DNA of 64,000 bases from Ditylenchus dipsaci (GCA_004194705.1 SADC01001112.1:186001-250000); one strand, 5' to 3'; positions 43,364-54,749 are shown, counted from the first letter of the stretch. Notes: a model not told the origin generated them from the sequence alone. Made by a program: numbers and translations.

Positions 43364-46278
43364 TCAGACAAATATTTTCTCGTTTAAGAACTGATTTCGG
43401 AATTTGTGAGTTGGGTCTAATTGTTCCACTTGTGCCTTCCAGTCATCGTGTTTTGGCATCTGGGACAGGTAATCAGCAGGCTTCAGTGTGAACAGTTTGC
43501 CCCAATGAGGAATTGGGTGGTATGGCGCCAATATAGCTTCAATTTTCGGCAGAAGGGCCATTACTTGGTCCAATTTGGGTTGCCAACTGAAGTGGATAGC
43601 CATGGTTCTCTTCTTATATTGAGGGCTCATCCATAATTCATCAGCTTCTGTGATTCGGAACAGAGACACATACACCACTTCATTGATCTCAGCACTCAGG
43701 TTTTGTAAAGCTTTCAGGGCTGGCAGAAAATCGTCATAAGCCAAATAGTATTCAGACTGGGTTTCATGACCCTCATTGCCAGATAATCCAAGATCATAGT
43801 CGGTCAATCGCTCATACCAAGGCCCTTCAATGCCCATTTGAGGAACCACAAAAGTGGGTGGAAGTGCGGCGATTGGACTGGCTTGAGCTGTGGCTGCAGG
43901 TGCACCATACAGTTGACTTACATTACCATATGCATTTACTCCATTACTATCCACTTTGCTAGTAATCCAAACTTGGTCAAGTAGTCCTGGTGTGCCAAAT
44001 GTGCTCCACAAGTTGACGGCATGACCGGCTTGAATTAGATCGTCCATGTTGTTGTCAAGCTCAGAAATGCTCATACTAAAAATAATTTATGAGACTATTG
44101 TGAACAAAATGATGGAATATTTTGTTATTTTGAATGAGATCTCAAAATTAGGTCTGGAAATGTTTGCGATCGATTGCTTGATAGTTTTCGACCCTATAAG
44201 TCAGCAAAGTTGCCAAAAAGTAGAGCAAAACAAATAGGGTGTGCACCAGGGCTGCATCGGATATGAAAAAATACCGGATCGGATATCGGATATCGGATAT
44301 TCAAAAATAACGGATCGGATATCGGATATCAAAAAGTGCCGGATATCGGTTATCGGATATCGGATTTCGGATATTTTCAAAATTTTCTCGTAAAACACTT
44401 TATTTGCACTTTGCTATGGTTCCGTTCCTTTCAAAAAATGCATCCCATTTTTGTTCGTTAAGCATTTGAAAGCCATAAATGTAAGCTTGGAAGAACAAGA
44501 CAAATAAAATGCAGGAGAAAATCGTGTAAAAATGACCGCAAAAGAATTCGTTTTCACCTATTTTTAAAAATAAATTCAAAAAATTATTCAAAAGTTTTTT
44601 TTCAAAATAGCCTCTCTTTATCCGATTTTATCCGAAAATCGGTCATTTTTTCGGATATCGGATACCGGATATCGGATGTCAAAAAGTGCCGGATATCGGA
44701 TGTCGGATATCGGATATCCGATGCAGCCCTGGTGTGCACCTAGTGTAATTGAACCTGTGACCGATAGGCGATGCGTGTAGGTGGTTCTTTTTCCTTTAAG
44801 ATTTGCCCTTATACGACGTTTTTCGAAAAATTAACTTTTTGAAACATCTAGAATGGGTATAAAAAGACAAAATGGGACACAATCAGGTGATTAATTTTGT
44901 GCTCGAAAGAGAAACACGAGTCAAGTTTCTACGGCGCGTTGTATTGCATGGATTAGAAACTATAATCTTGAGCCCTCCAGCTAGAAAAAGTTTAGTCAAA
45001 AGGGTCATGCAACCGGCCAATCCGAAGCGGTAAGCATCGAAAAGCAGCAAAGTAACGTAATTTCTTCAATTTGAGCCCGTTATATTACAATTTTTTAGAC
45101 GAAATACTCTAGAAGATTTAAAGACTAGGATTGCTGAATTGGCAAAAACTCAGACATAGGCCCCGGAATTCGGGCTTTTGTACGAGAAAAATAAGCAAAT
45201 GGTTGTTGAATGATAAAATCAATTCGCCTGAGTCAGCATCCCTAGCATGGACTTTTTAGTTTGCAGCTGAAAACTCACTTCTCAAAAACATTGATGGCCA
45301 AATTATAGGTAGGCTCCAACTGCAAAGTCACCTCTGTAATAATGCCCATAGCTCCAAGGCCGAGCGCAGCCGCTGGAAATTCAGGGTCATTCTTGGTGTA
45401 ATTCTTAACACTGCCATCTGCCAGCACCATTTGCAGAGCAATCGCCTGAGTAGCCAGGTTACCGATGCCATAACCACTACCATGCGCTCCAGTCTGCATA
45501 CCTCCAGCAACAGAAATTTCAGCCAATGAAGCCAATATAGGCAAAGCCAGCCCGATAGACTGCAGAAAAGGGATCAGATCAGTGTAGGTGATACCTGCCT
45601 GGACAGTTACTGAGGGCACTGATGGATCCACACTTAAAATCAAATTCATATGCACCAGGCATATAATAGTGTCATCGCTGTTTGCTATGGGGCTGAAACT
45701 GTGTCGAGTGCCCATTGGTCGAACCTTGCCTTTGCACTCATTGACCAGTTGCTGAACTCCAGCTGTGGTGGTTGGGTAGTTGATATGTCGTGTGCTGAAA
45801 TTGAAGTTACCACCCCAGTTCTGAAGAGGTGCATGGCACCCTGGGCAATTATCTCCTGAAAAAAAACATGGCATTAGTAATCGGTTTTGTTGCTCGAACT
45901 GTATTTACCTGGCTTAGTGCTGGTAGCGGGTCCATTGGAGCTAGATACACCTGGCTTCGCAGTGCTAGAGCTGGGATTAGCAGTATTGGGTCCAGATGGC
46001 TTGGTGCTCCCACTTGACTTCTTAGTGGTAGAACTGTATTTCGGTGTGGTACCTGATGACTTAGTGGTACTACCAGCTCTAGGTGTTGCCCTCACAGTAG
46101 GAGTTGGCTTTTTAGTAGTAGGTTGTCCAAATAAAAAAGACCATGAAACAGGGAAGTTGATTCGAGGAAATCCTGGGATATCAATATAGCCTTGAGAAAT
46201 TCCTTCACTGAAATCAGCCTGAACCTCCAAAAAAGTCATTAAACACAAACTGAGCAGGCTTACTAAAACAAATTTCAT
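43364..46278 (-). CDS. Secreted FAD-dependent alditol-oxidase-like enzyme, copy B
   Basis: Exons (complement) 45909-46278, 45279-45855, 43364-44075; introns of 53 and 1203 nt; 552 aa in frame with no error. Signal peptide MKFVLVSLLSLCLMTFLEVQ, Ser/Thr/Lys/Pro linker (TTKKPTPTVRATPRAGSTT) of about 110 residues, NCPGCHAPLQNWGGN, then the FAD domain (GTRHSFS, SVAGGMQTGAHGSGYGIGN) and C-terminal domain (GPWYERLTDYDLGL, TQSEYY, LFRITEADELWMSP, AIHFSW, PHWGKLF, DPTHKFRN). The last exon and the FAD domain are almost identical to copy C but the linker is closest to copy A, suggesting conversion. The large intron holds a hAT-like element and an antisense gene. Confidence 0.88.
44247..44731. mobile_element. 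hAT-like element, GGATATCGGATATC motif, exact target duplication
   Basis: CAGGGCTGCATCGG and CCGATGCAGCCCTG ends, flanked by GTGTGCAC on both sides (44239-44246, 44732-44739). The interior is dominated by overlapping GGATATCGGAT words. It inserted into a tRNA-like GTGCACC...GAACCTGTGACC repeat. Confidence 0.9.
44872..45159 (+). CDS. Small basic protein nested antisense in an oxidase intron
   Basis: Exons 44872-45029 and 45099-45159, joined by a 69-nt intron (gtaagc...ttttttag), encode exactly 72 aa. The protein is basic and helical in character: MGHNQVINFVLERETRVKFL, then RRVVLHGLETIIL, SPPARKSLVKRVMQPANPK and a C-terminal RNTLEDLKTRIAELAKTQT that could be amphipathic. No family recognised and no signal peptide. 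A TATAAAAA sits only 14 bases before the ATG, so it may be chance or the transcript may start elsewhere. The good donor, acceptor and phase make it more than a random frame. Confidence 0.55.
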
Positions 46279-46330
46279 CTTGAGCACTGAAGAGCTGACA
46301 AGATTATGGTTGAAGGTTGCTCCAACCCTG

Positions 46331-46339
46331 CTATTTATA
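46331..46339 (-). promoter_or_regulatory. TATA box of oxidase copy B
   Basis: TATAAATAG on the minus strand, 53 bases upstream of the ATG at 46278. Confidence 0.75.
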
Positions 46340-46434
46340 AGTGTCAAAAGAATCTAGACAGACGTCCAAATGCATAGAGGCATACTATTTGATAAAAAAA
46401 TTTTTGCGAAATTTTTTTTTTCAGGTTGATAAGG

Positions 46435-46815
46435 AAAGGATGGACCGAAAATGTTGGGCCAGCTGGAGGTCGGTGTCACGCACGTCTAGCAGTAGTAGCA
46501 CTTATCTGCCCTTAGTTTGCATTCTGAATATAGTTGATCATAGGTTTGTTGTGTGTACTCAACTGTAGGGCAGGTTACCCACTGGTCTAGGCTTAGGCTT
46601 CAAAGTAAACACTATTATTCTGCTAAATATTTCGCTAGGAAACTTTTTATTCTGTGAGTTTGTGGTGTTTTGCGTTATTTTGCTGCAAAATTTCGGTTTC
46701 GCTTTTCATGTGCTGAGTTTATTGACATTGACGCAGGAGCCCATGAAGTTGTTTGCCTTCCATCAGAGTTTACTTTAGTGGCTGCATGAAGTATTAAGTG
46801 GCATAGAAAATTAGT
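46435..46815. repeat. Upstream duplication, partner of 36580-36960
   Basis: Collinear with the copy A flank, with substitutions and small indels throughout. Confidence 0.85.
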
Positions 46816-47473
46816 TTTTGGCCTAGATGAAATGTTGCAAAATTAAAAAAAAATAAAAAAGCGTGAAACTATAGAAAAGCTTGTTGCAGTGAAACTTTTA
46901 AGAGGTTGCTTCTTTTATTTCGATTTTTTTGCCAAATTAATGATTTTAATCACCTCTCTCTAAAAAGAGAGCATCGGAGCGTTTGTCAGCTTTTCTGACA
47001 TTAGAACACCGAATCTAAAAATCATGTATAAAACTCGGGAAACCCAAAAAATGAGTGCTTGACTGCAAAATCCACCCCTCCCCCCACGCAGAGTGCTCGG
47101 ATAGAAGAGATAACAACATCATATTCGTGTTTCTCGGCCCCGATTTCATCAGAAAAAGCCACCTGTTTTTTTAATTCTGAGAAAAAAAATTCGAAGCACA
47201 GGGGGGGAGGGCACCGGGGATATCATGGGTTTTTAGTCAGAATTTAAATTTTTTTTAAAGGGAATAAGGGCTGTCTAAGGAGGGGAAGGGAATAATCACA
47301 GAGGGCATTGAGTATAATAGTTAACACGGTAAATAACTCTTTGTTATCTATTCTGCTTTTTTCAAAAACGATGAAAGTGAAATCTTTTGTGTTTTCATTG
47401 CTTAAACTAAAGAAATCGTAAATATAAGCCTTTTTTCCTGAAACTCCTGATTAGTTAAAACGTCAACTTATGA
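46816..47473. other. No gene supported
   Basis: AT-rich, with a fragment (AAAGGGAATAAGGGCTGT, 47258) shared with the palindrome arms near 22180 and 22620. Confidence 0.45.
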
Positions 47474-47546
47474 TACAGTCGAACCTGGATAAACGGACAC
47501 CCCCCGGGACCGACCAAGGGTGTCCGTTTATCCAGGTTCGACTGTA
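47474..47546. repeat. Minimal pogo/Tc1-like MITE (73 bp)
   Basis: TACAGTCGAACCTGGATAAACG and its complement face each other across ACCGACC; TA at both ends. Almost nothing but the inverted repeats remains. Confidence 0.9.
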
Positions 47547-47780
47547 CCAGGAATAGACTTGTAAGTAGAATTTAAAAAAAAACATAAATTTGACTAAAAT
47601 ATACTTTAAATCTGTGTTATGAACCAAATTTCAAATCAAAGGATTTGTTTTGGCCGCAACTTTTTAAATTATTTTGTCTTGCAAAGATCTTGTTATCAAA
47701 AAGATGAAAAAAATATTGTTCACTGAAAAAATAGACCATAAAATTTTATTAGACACAGCAACATACCAGCCGACTGATCT

Positions 47781-48021
47781 ACGACCGGATACAAACACGA
47801 CCGGATACAGTTTTTTCGTAAAAGTAAAAAAAGTGTGTTTAAACCACACGCTTGAGATTGTCCTAGCGTGCGCTGGCCTACCCTGAGCCTAAGCGTAAAC
47901 CTAAGTGCGTAAAAATTCGAAAAATCGAAAAAAAGTGAAAAAAATTAACAGGCGAGACCAAGGTAAAATTTGGCACTGTATCCGGTCGTGGTATCTGGTC
48001 ATAATTTGTATCCGGTTGTGG
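47781..48021. repeat. Inverted element, ACGACCGGATACA motif
   Basis: Sister of 30832-31110: the middle is alignable (TTTAAACCACACGCTTGAG, GCGCTGGCCTACCC) but both outer arrays carry GGATAC rather than GGGTAC. Confidence 0.85.
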
Positions 48022-48248
48022 TTTTCCCATACCAGCCATCCCAGTTAACAGCAATTTCAGAGAAAAACAGAAAACAAAACAAATGAAAATTCTTCATAGC
48101 ATTTAATGTTGCCGTATTCCTATTCCACACTTCTGCCTTGCACATTCATGCATCCTTGAAGTCGATTGCCATAGGGGTTGAGTGATCTACTATTTACTTT
48201 CACAATTTGGCAGAAGGCATTGTTATGGTTAATACCGTGTTCTCTCTA

Positions 48249-48530
48249 ATAGAGCTGACGACACACAATATATTATTATTGGTATATTGGGATATTGCCC
48301 CCCCCCCCATTTTCGGAAAGACATTGGTATTGGGATATTGGGCACCGCTTTCAGAAATATTGGTATTGCCATTGGGTTCGGCCAAATATTGTAATCAAAA
48401 AATTTTGCCTGCGTTGCAATTTTTCCCCGAAATTTTCATTATATTTTTATTGGTATAGTGGGATATTGGCCCCCATTTTCGGGAAAACATTGGTATTGGG
48501 ATATTGGTGTAAGCCAAATCGTCAGCTCTA
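48249..48530. mobile_element. Fold-back element, GGTATTGGGATATTGG motif
   Basis: AGAGCTGACGA and TCGTCAGCTCT ends; the interior is tandem GGTATTGGGATATTGG words. It lies inside a CTCTAATAGA repeat. Confidence 0.75.
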
Positions 48531-49205
48531 CTCTCTAATAGACGCCCCCCCTCCTAAATTTAAAATTGTGTTTTTGGCATTGTGTTTTTGTCCCACTTTT
48601 CGAAATTTTTTCTCAGGCAAGTTACCGTATTTCCTCTAATAAGCGCCCCGCTCTAATAAGCGCCCTTCCCCCTAGACTTTGAGGGTCTGGATCTCAGTGT
48701 AGAAGCAATATTTTGCGAAGCTGTTTGATACGTTTTCTTAACTCTCCTTTGCTAAAATGCACTTTCAAAAAATCAAAGGTCGATTATTTTGCTAAATTAC
48801 CCAAAAATAAACAAAAAATATCGTTTATCATGTTTACCATTTGCTTACGTCAGTATTTTTTTTTCTAGCATTTTTCAACCAAAAAATCTTATGGAAAAAA
48901 TTATTGAGCAGACAAAGTAAAGGTATTTACCCTCAAACTTTTGCAAAACTTTTTGCAACTATGCAAGTACTCATTTGCGTAAATGCGCTTTTTCAAATAA
49001 AAATCGTAGACAAAAATTGTTTGCATATCCAAATTTTTCTCAACAGTAGCCAGCTTAAATTTTCAGTGGTGCTTAATTTTTTTCAGGTAGCATTTGCACC
49101 TGCTTTGAATTTAGTTGTCTACCCAACTTATCAATGGCCTATTTAATGTTGGGAAAAGCAGTGGAAATTTATCAGTCATCCAGTATTTCACCAAACTAAT
49201 ATAAA
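48531..49205. other. MITE debris and promoter region of peptide gene 1
   Basis: A TACCGTATTTCCTCTAATAA arm starts at 48624. Just upstream of the gene, GGCCTATTTAATGTTGGGAA and ATCAGTCATC (49134-49180) match the region upstream of peptide gene 2. Confidence 0.5.
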
Positions 49206-49800
49206 ATGGCTCGTATTTTCATGATTATCTTTGCCTTTTTCATGTCTTTACTCTTGTTGACTTGCCAGGCTGCGCCTAACAAGCCTGATGGCTATGGTAA
49301 ATTTTAAAGGACCATCTCCGTTGATAACAATGGCAATTTGCGTTTTCGAATTGGCGGAGGATATATCCGAAAATAAGGAAAATGTTTTTTTTTCATTTGC
49401 ATTTAAAATTTAAATTTTATGTGCTGCGTGAGGCGAACCGATTAAAGGCTGCAATACCTTATGGCTCATTGGAATTCGACAAAGTAATTGGATCTGGCAT
49501 GCTCAACCAACGTTGGGCTCGACTGGTGGATGGTTCTACACTTCGAACAAATTTTAAATGCGTACAAAAAATAACTCTACAAAAATTTTGAAATAAAAGA
49601 GTTGTCCTGTGCGAATTCAAAAAATCGAAATCGCTATTGTGATCAACGCCAATGGTCCTTTTGTCAATTTTATTATGTTTTATTATTATATTATGATCTG
49701 ATTTTTCCTAGGTGACGATTGTTCCGATAGTCAGTGCAAAAATGGTTACGCTTGCCACCATGAGCACAAAAAATGCACATTACCAGCTATGACTGGCTGA
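49206..49800 (+). CDS. Secreted cysteine-rich peptide 1
   Basis: Exon 49206-49296 encodes the signal peptide MARIFMIIFAFFMSLLLLTC and a short pro-region. Exon 49712-49800 encodes the mature part, with four cysteines spaced C-x4-C-x5-C-x6-C and the end LPAMTG; 59 aa in total. The phase-1 intron is almost entirely the MITE at 49305-49667. Signal exon and promoter are homologous to peptide gene 2, while the cysteine spacing is closest to peptide gene 3. Small size, secretion and a disulfide framework suggest an antimicrobial, signalling or toxin-like peptide; the sequence does not decide. AATAAA at 49924. Confidence 0.75.
49305..49667. repeat. MITE filling the intron of peptide gene 1
   Basis: AAAGGACCATCTCCGTTGAT at left is mirrored by ATCAACGCCAATGGTCCTTT at right. 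A piece of the same end occurs at 8398. Confidence 0.8.
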
Positions 49801-49923
49801 GCAAGCTATTTATTGAAATTTGCTTTGAGCACCTGATTGTTCACATAAATTACAGATCCTCCTCTGGTCTTGTGGCTTAATTTTTTTTATTGGAAGTATG
49901 TTTCTGTTAGATTTACAAGTACG

Positions 49924-49929
49924 AATAAA
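49924..49929 (+). promoter_or_regulatory. Polyadenylation signal of peptide gene 1
   Basis: AATAAA, 124 bases after the stop. Confidence 0.6.
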
Positions 49930-50039
49930 TTTGAATTTTAGAGTGTGATACAAAATTCAGATACTAGCTTAATGTTTTTGACACAATAAAAATCGTAGTA
50001 ATGATTTCAAGGACAATTTGGCACTATCCAACAAAGGGA

Positions 50040-50235
50040 GGTTTTTTGCCTTGGTCCCCTGTTGTTTTTTCATTACTTATCAGGCTTAAGCAAAGATAGG
50101 ACAGTGTGTGTTAGGACAGACTCAAATATGAGTCTAAAATATGCTTGAGTCCATCCTAACATACGCTGGCCTACCTTTGCTCAAACAAAAAGCCTAAAAT
50201 GTCACAAAAAACAACAGGGGGATCAAGGAAAAAAC
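50040..50235. repeat. Inverted GCCTTGGTCCCCTGTTG element
   Basis: TTTTTTGCCTTGGTCCCCTG faces CAGGGGGATCAAGG; inner pair with GAGTCCATCCTAAC. Related to 33820-33975. Confidence 0.8.
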
Positions 50236-50689
50236 CTTCTTTGTTAGATAGGATCGACAATTTACGAGACAAGTTTTAAAACCATATGGCTAAAGATAGG
50301 TACTTCATTACAACCACAAATGTTCAGAATTTTTGAAACTTTAGCTCAAAATCTGGCGTTACTCGGTTTTTCGAAACTTTGAGATAAGAACTCTGTGATA
50401 AAATATTGTTATTCTTAAATTTTGAAAAATTGGTTTTTGTAGCTTTTTTTTCGAATGATGAATAAGAACTGTTAAAAATTTTTTAGAATTGGCTGAATTT
50501 GGCTGAAAACATTTGTGAAGTCATTATGACAAATTGAAAAATATTTCATCACTTTTGGTGGTCGAAAATTAGATTAGGTGTTGAGAAATGTCGTAACTTT
50601 TAGGACAATTTTCGAGCGCAGATAAAAATACTACAAAATAATTTTTAGGCAATAAATTTTAAATATAAAAACTGGCAAGATATGGCTTT

Positions 50690-51190
50690 TGATGCTATTT
50701 TCGTTAAATGCTGCTGTGGCACCAATGTTTTCAAAAGTCAAGGTCAAGTTCAAGGTCAAGGTAAAACTTGACTTTAAAACTTCAAGGTCGTTTTTCTCGA
50801 TTTTTAGTAAGGAAAATGGGTCTGAATTTATTTTCCTATCCCCTAAAGTCAAGATTTTGCGCTGAACAAAACGTACTTTTCAGAATAACGATATAATTTT
50901 TGCACGATGAGATATAGCCTAAAGTCAAGGTAAAATCACCTTGATTTTACCTTGACCTTGACTTTCGCTAAAATCAAGGTGATTTTACCTTGACTTTAGG
51001 CTATATCTCATCGTGCAAAAATTATATCGTTATTCTGAAAAGTACGTTTTGTTCAGCGCAAAATCTTGACTTTAAGGGATAGGAAAAAAAATTCAGACCC
51101 ATTTTCCTTACTAAAAATCGAGAAAAACGACCTTGAAGTTTTAAAGTCAAGTTTTACCTTGACCTTGACCTTGACTTTTGAAAACACTGT
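50690..51190. repeat. Palindrome carrying TCAAGGTCA arrays
   Basis: Arms of about 240 bp are near-perfect complements. The outer part of each arm contains TCAAGGTCAAGTTCAAGGTC and the centre repeats TCAAGGTAAAATCACCTTGA. Confidence 0.9.
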
Positions 51191-51374
51191 GTGGCACTCA
51201 CCAATTTGGTTGGTGAAATTTTGAAATAATTAAGCAGAGTCACAATTTTGGGTTTATTTGTAAGGTAACAAAATATGTTCGCAGCATTAATAAGTCACAT
51301 GTAAAAAATATGTATGCATCATTTTCAATTGATATAAGGGATTATAAAGTTGCAAAGCATCCCATATCGATCAC

Positions 51375-52560
51375 TTAGCCGGTCAAGCAGGGTATGTCAC
51401 ATTTCCCGGAAGCACTATTGCAGCAAAATCCAATAACACAAGCAGTGGTTGAGTCGCAAGCTTGATCTATACAAATTTTATTTAAAAACATTAGAAGATA
51501 ATTTGACCATAGTCGAACCTCGATTTAACGACACTGCAAAAGTTCGTTCCCACCTCGGATCCGAAACTTTTAATTCAATTTTGAAGTTCTTGATTAGTTG
51601 TGATTCGTCAGTCTAGTCCGAAATATCGCAAGGATTTCGATTTTACCGATCTTTTTTCAAAAACTAAATGATTTGGCTGAATTGACCTGTGACCCTCGAT
51701 TTAATGAAACCCTATTTTCAAAAAGGGGTGTCGTTGGGTGTGTTAGCACTGTGTTGAAGAGCAGTTCAAGAGCAGTTTTTGTAGCTTCCAAGAGCTACAA
51801 AACCTATTTGATAAAATATTTTTAAAAATCTGAGGGCTGAGATATAGCATTTTGGACAAACAAAATTCTTGTAAAAAATGAAAATAACTTAGATTTTTGT
51901 TATTTATTTCAAAATTCAATAAAGTCGAACCTCGATATAAGGCCATCCCCAAAAGTTCGTTCCCGCCTGCGTCTCACACTTTTTATACCACTCTTTTTGC
52001 AGGCTTTTTTAGTTCTGTTTTTACAGTCTGGTCCCAAATATTGCGAGGATTTCGATTTCACCGATAGTTTTTTAGAAACTCTACAGTTTTAAAAAACCTC
52101 GATATAACGCCACCTGTTTTTAAAAGGGTGGCGTTATATCGAGGTTTTATTTTTTAAATGGCAAAAACTTTTAATATGATAAAAACAATCGGTAAATCCT
52201 TGCGAATCCTTGCGACATTTTGGACTAGACTGTGAAAACAGAACTGAAAAAAACCTGCAAAAAGAAAGGTAAAAAGTGTCGAACCCTAGGCAGGAACGAA
52301 CCTTTATGGGGGGCGTTATATCGAGGTTCGAATGTATCTCAATTCTCTTACATTCAACAGTTATTCTGTGAAACGGGTTTTGTAGCTCTTGATCTGCGCT
52401 ACAACATAGTCGCATCAAGTTTTTCAGAACGCTTTACACATGCTTTGTGAATTTTAAAACTTTAAACATACTTACCCTGACCTGCAAGACCTACAGCCTG
52501 TTCAGCAAACAAACATAGGGCAATAAAAATGGCAAATATAATCATAAAAATACGAGTCAT
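51375..52560 (-). CDS. Secreted cysteine-rich peptide 2 (six-cysteine, knottin-like)
   Basis: Exon 52476-52560 encodes signal peptide MTRIFMIIFAIFIALCLFAE; exon 51375-51466 encodes the mature part; 58 aa. Cysteines are spaced C-x5-C-x4-CC-x6-C-x3-C, compatible with an inhibitor-cystine-knot-like fold, ending CLTG. The phase-1 intron (1,009 nt) contains two pogo-like MITEs. Signal peptide, intron phase and upstream sequence (GGCCTATTTAACGTCGG, ATCAGTCATC) match peptide gene 1, although the cysteine framework differs. Function unknown; knottins include antimicrobials, protease inhibitors and ion-channel ligands. Confidence 0.75.
51512..51740. repeat. pogo/Tc1-like MITE, GATTTAACGACAC variant
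   Basis: TAGTCGAACCTCGATTTAAC then AAAAGTTCGTTCCC; the right arm GGTGTCGTTGGGTG is shortened. Confidence 0.7.
51922..52335. repeat. pogo/Tc1-like MITE, GATATAACGCCACC variant
   Basis: AAGTCGAACCTCGATATAAG at left, TTATATCGAGGTTCGAATGT at right, an extra GATATAACGCCACC inverted pair at the centre. Confidence 0.85.
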
Positions 52561-53039
52561 TTTATCGTTTGTCGAAAGAGCTTGATGACTGATGAGTTTC
52601 CACGGTTCTTTCCGACGTTAAATAGGCCCTTTATGTTGAATAAACAAGTGTGTTGTCATCTGCAATATCCACATCCTTGTTTTCTAAACCTAATTTTTCC
52701 CAGAAATCCAACCCACCAAACTACTCTTGAGTAACCAAAATTTTCGTCAATATTTTCGTCAATTATTTTTACTAAAAGATTTTTGAGAGCACTGTCAAGC
52801 ACCAACTTTACTGCAAACATATTGTTTCAGAAAAGAATTTTATTTTTACTAATTATTCTTCTCTATAATTCATGTAAATTCTATAATTAAGACCCTCTGT
52901 AAAAGTGTTCAAAATGTATCTACCGTATAACCTCTAATAATAATCCTCTCTCTCGCTAGAACCGATAAAAAAGTAGTTTTCAAACAATTTTCGCACTAAA
53001 AATAGGTTTTCAAAAAAATTTTGTTTACCATAAGTTGAC
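52561..53039. other. No gene; upstream of peptide gene 2
   Basis: AT-rich. A TACCGTATAACCTCTAATAA arm begins at 52922. Confidence 0.45.
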
Positions 53040-53435
53040 TGATTGCCTTGGTCCCCCAAGCTAAAATATCGGGTATCAAGGTATCCTAATGCGTTTTGGT
53101 CACTGGAGCTTGGAAAAAGAGTCTCTATATACTTTTTATGATCAAGAGTAGTTTTCGGAATTATGTCTAAAGTAAGTTAATGCGCGCATCTCTAACCAAC
53201 CAAGCCCCCTGCGCCCCCTTCGGGGCGCAGGGGGCTTGGTTGCTTGGGGTTGAGATGCGCACACCCACATACCTTAGACACAAATCATTCGAAAGTGACT
53301 CTGGTTGCATAAAAGCAATATACATACCAGCCCCAGCTAACAAAACTATGTTTAAATCCCATCTTTTCGGTATTTTTAACGATATCCAGGTACCCTATTT
53401 TAGTTGTATTTAGCTTGGGGGATCAAGGCAACTGG
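53040..53435. repeat. Inverted GATTGCCTTGGTCCCCC element with GC hairpin core
   Basis: TTGCCTTGGTCCCCCAAGC faces GCTTGGGGGATCAAGGCAA. The core GCCCCCTGCGCCCC-CTT-CGGGGCGCAGGGGGC and its flanks (GATGCGCACACCCACATACC) are shared with 22290-22520. Confidence 0.85.
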
Positions 53436-53747
53436 TTAAGTTATGGTAACCGAAATTTTTATAAAAATCCTAACTTTTTATTACGGAAAATGTTGGGTAA
53501 CAACTTTTTTTAATCGTTTTTATCGTATAAAAATTACTTATAAGACGTCTAGTTGACCGAAAAAAGGGCCGTCCAAGTAAACAAGGGCCATCAGTTTTAC
53601 TTGGATGAGTTAAAAAATAGTCGGAATTTAGGTTCGAATAACTGTGAGATCATCTGAGTAGTTGATCAGCATTTCCTTGACTTTAACTGGTTAAAAGTTT
53701 GATTCAGGATTTCAACACTCAAGTTTCAAAAAACCATTACCGCGCTT

Positions 53748-53975
53748 TCTCTAATATACCGACCGATCAGTTAAAGCTAGGGGGTCGGTTTATCAGAGTC
53801 ATTTTGAGATTCTCTTGGTTCCACTAAAGTCCATAATAACAAATTTGTGAAGCTCGCAGGGACTAGGAAAACACAATAAACAGCTTTGCCAAATATTTAC
53901 TCTGCTCCGAGATATATAGATATATAGACTTTCAAAGTTGAGGGGGTCGGTATATCAGAGAAAATCCGGTATGTA
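53748..53975. repeat. CTCTAATATACCGACC-family MITE
   Basis: CTCTAATATACCGACCGATC at left, GGGGGTCGGTATATCAGAGA at right. Confidence 0.75.
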
Positions 53976-54224
53976 AAAAGAGTTTTGTATGTCTTGAACT
54001 GCGCTACAACAAAGTTCTAAGATGTTTTTTCAGCACCCAGCACATAATCGAGGTTATCGTTAGTTGAAAAGATGAAAATACTCGTCAAATTTTCAAAACT
54101 AGTGATGATGACAATACAATATATTGAGTATTGGGTGTTTTGGGTCAAATTTAACTTCTAGATATTGATCAGGATATTGGCTGGGTGTGTTCTGGGTACT
54201 GAATATTGAGATCGGGTCCAAAAA

Positions 54225-54650
54225 TGACAAAAAAATCCGCCAAAAAATGGTTATAGCCAAAAACGTTACATTTTTAACTAATTAGTTTGCTACATATGTT
54301 TTCATACGTAATTTCGTGAATACTGTCATTAACAAATTAATACCCACATTGATGCCAGAGAGAAGCGCTACATTTTGAGCGTGAGCTTCAAGATGACCAT
54401 ATATGCAAAATTCACTAAAAACCCCAAAATTTCCGGAATCCTGGACTTTTTTGAGAACTTTTGGGGTTTTTAGTAAATTTTGCAGATATGGTCAGTTACA
54501 ACCTTATGCTCAAAATAAAGCCTGTCTCTCTGGCATCGATTTGAGTATTAACTTGTAAATGAGAATATCCATGAAATCACTTAGAAAAACCATATGTAGC
54601 AATCAAATGTAACGGTTTTGGCTATAACGATTTTTGGCGCAAACAATTTT
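54225..54650. repeat. Inverted repeat, GCCAAAAATGGTTATAGCC arms
   Basis: The left arm GGTTATAGCCAAAAACGTTAC is mirrored by GTAACGGTTTTGGCTATAACG. An inner CAAAATTTCCGGAATCC/ACTTTTGGGG pair closes the fold. Confidence 0.75.
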
Positions 54651-54749
54651 TGCGCAAATAGGGTAGAGCCACCAAAATAACCGCAAGAGGCTTTGCTTTC
54701 AAGCCAATAATAAACTGTTTTTATTGTCGGTCAGCTTTAAGACTTTTCT

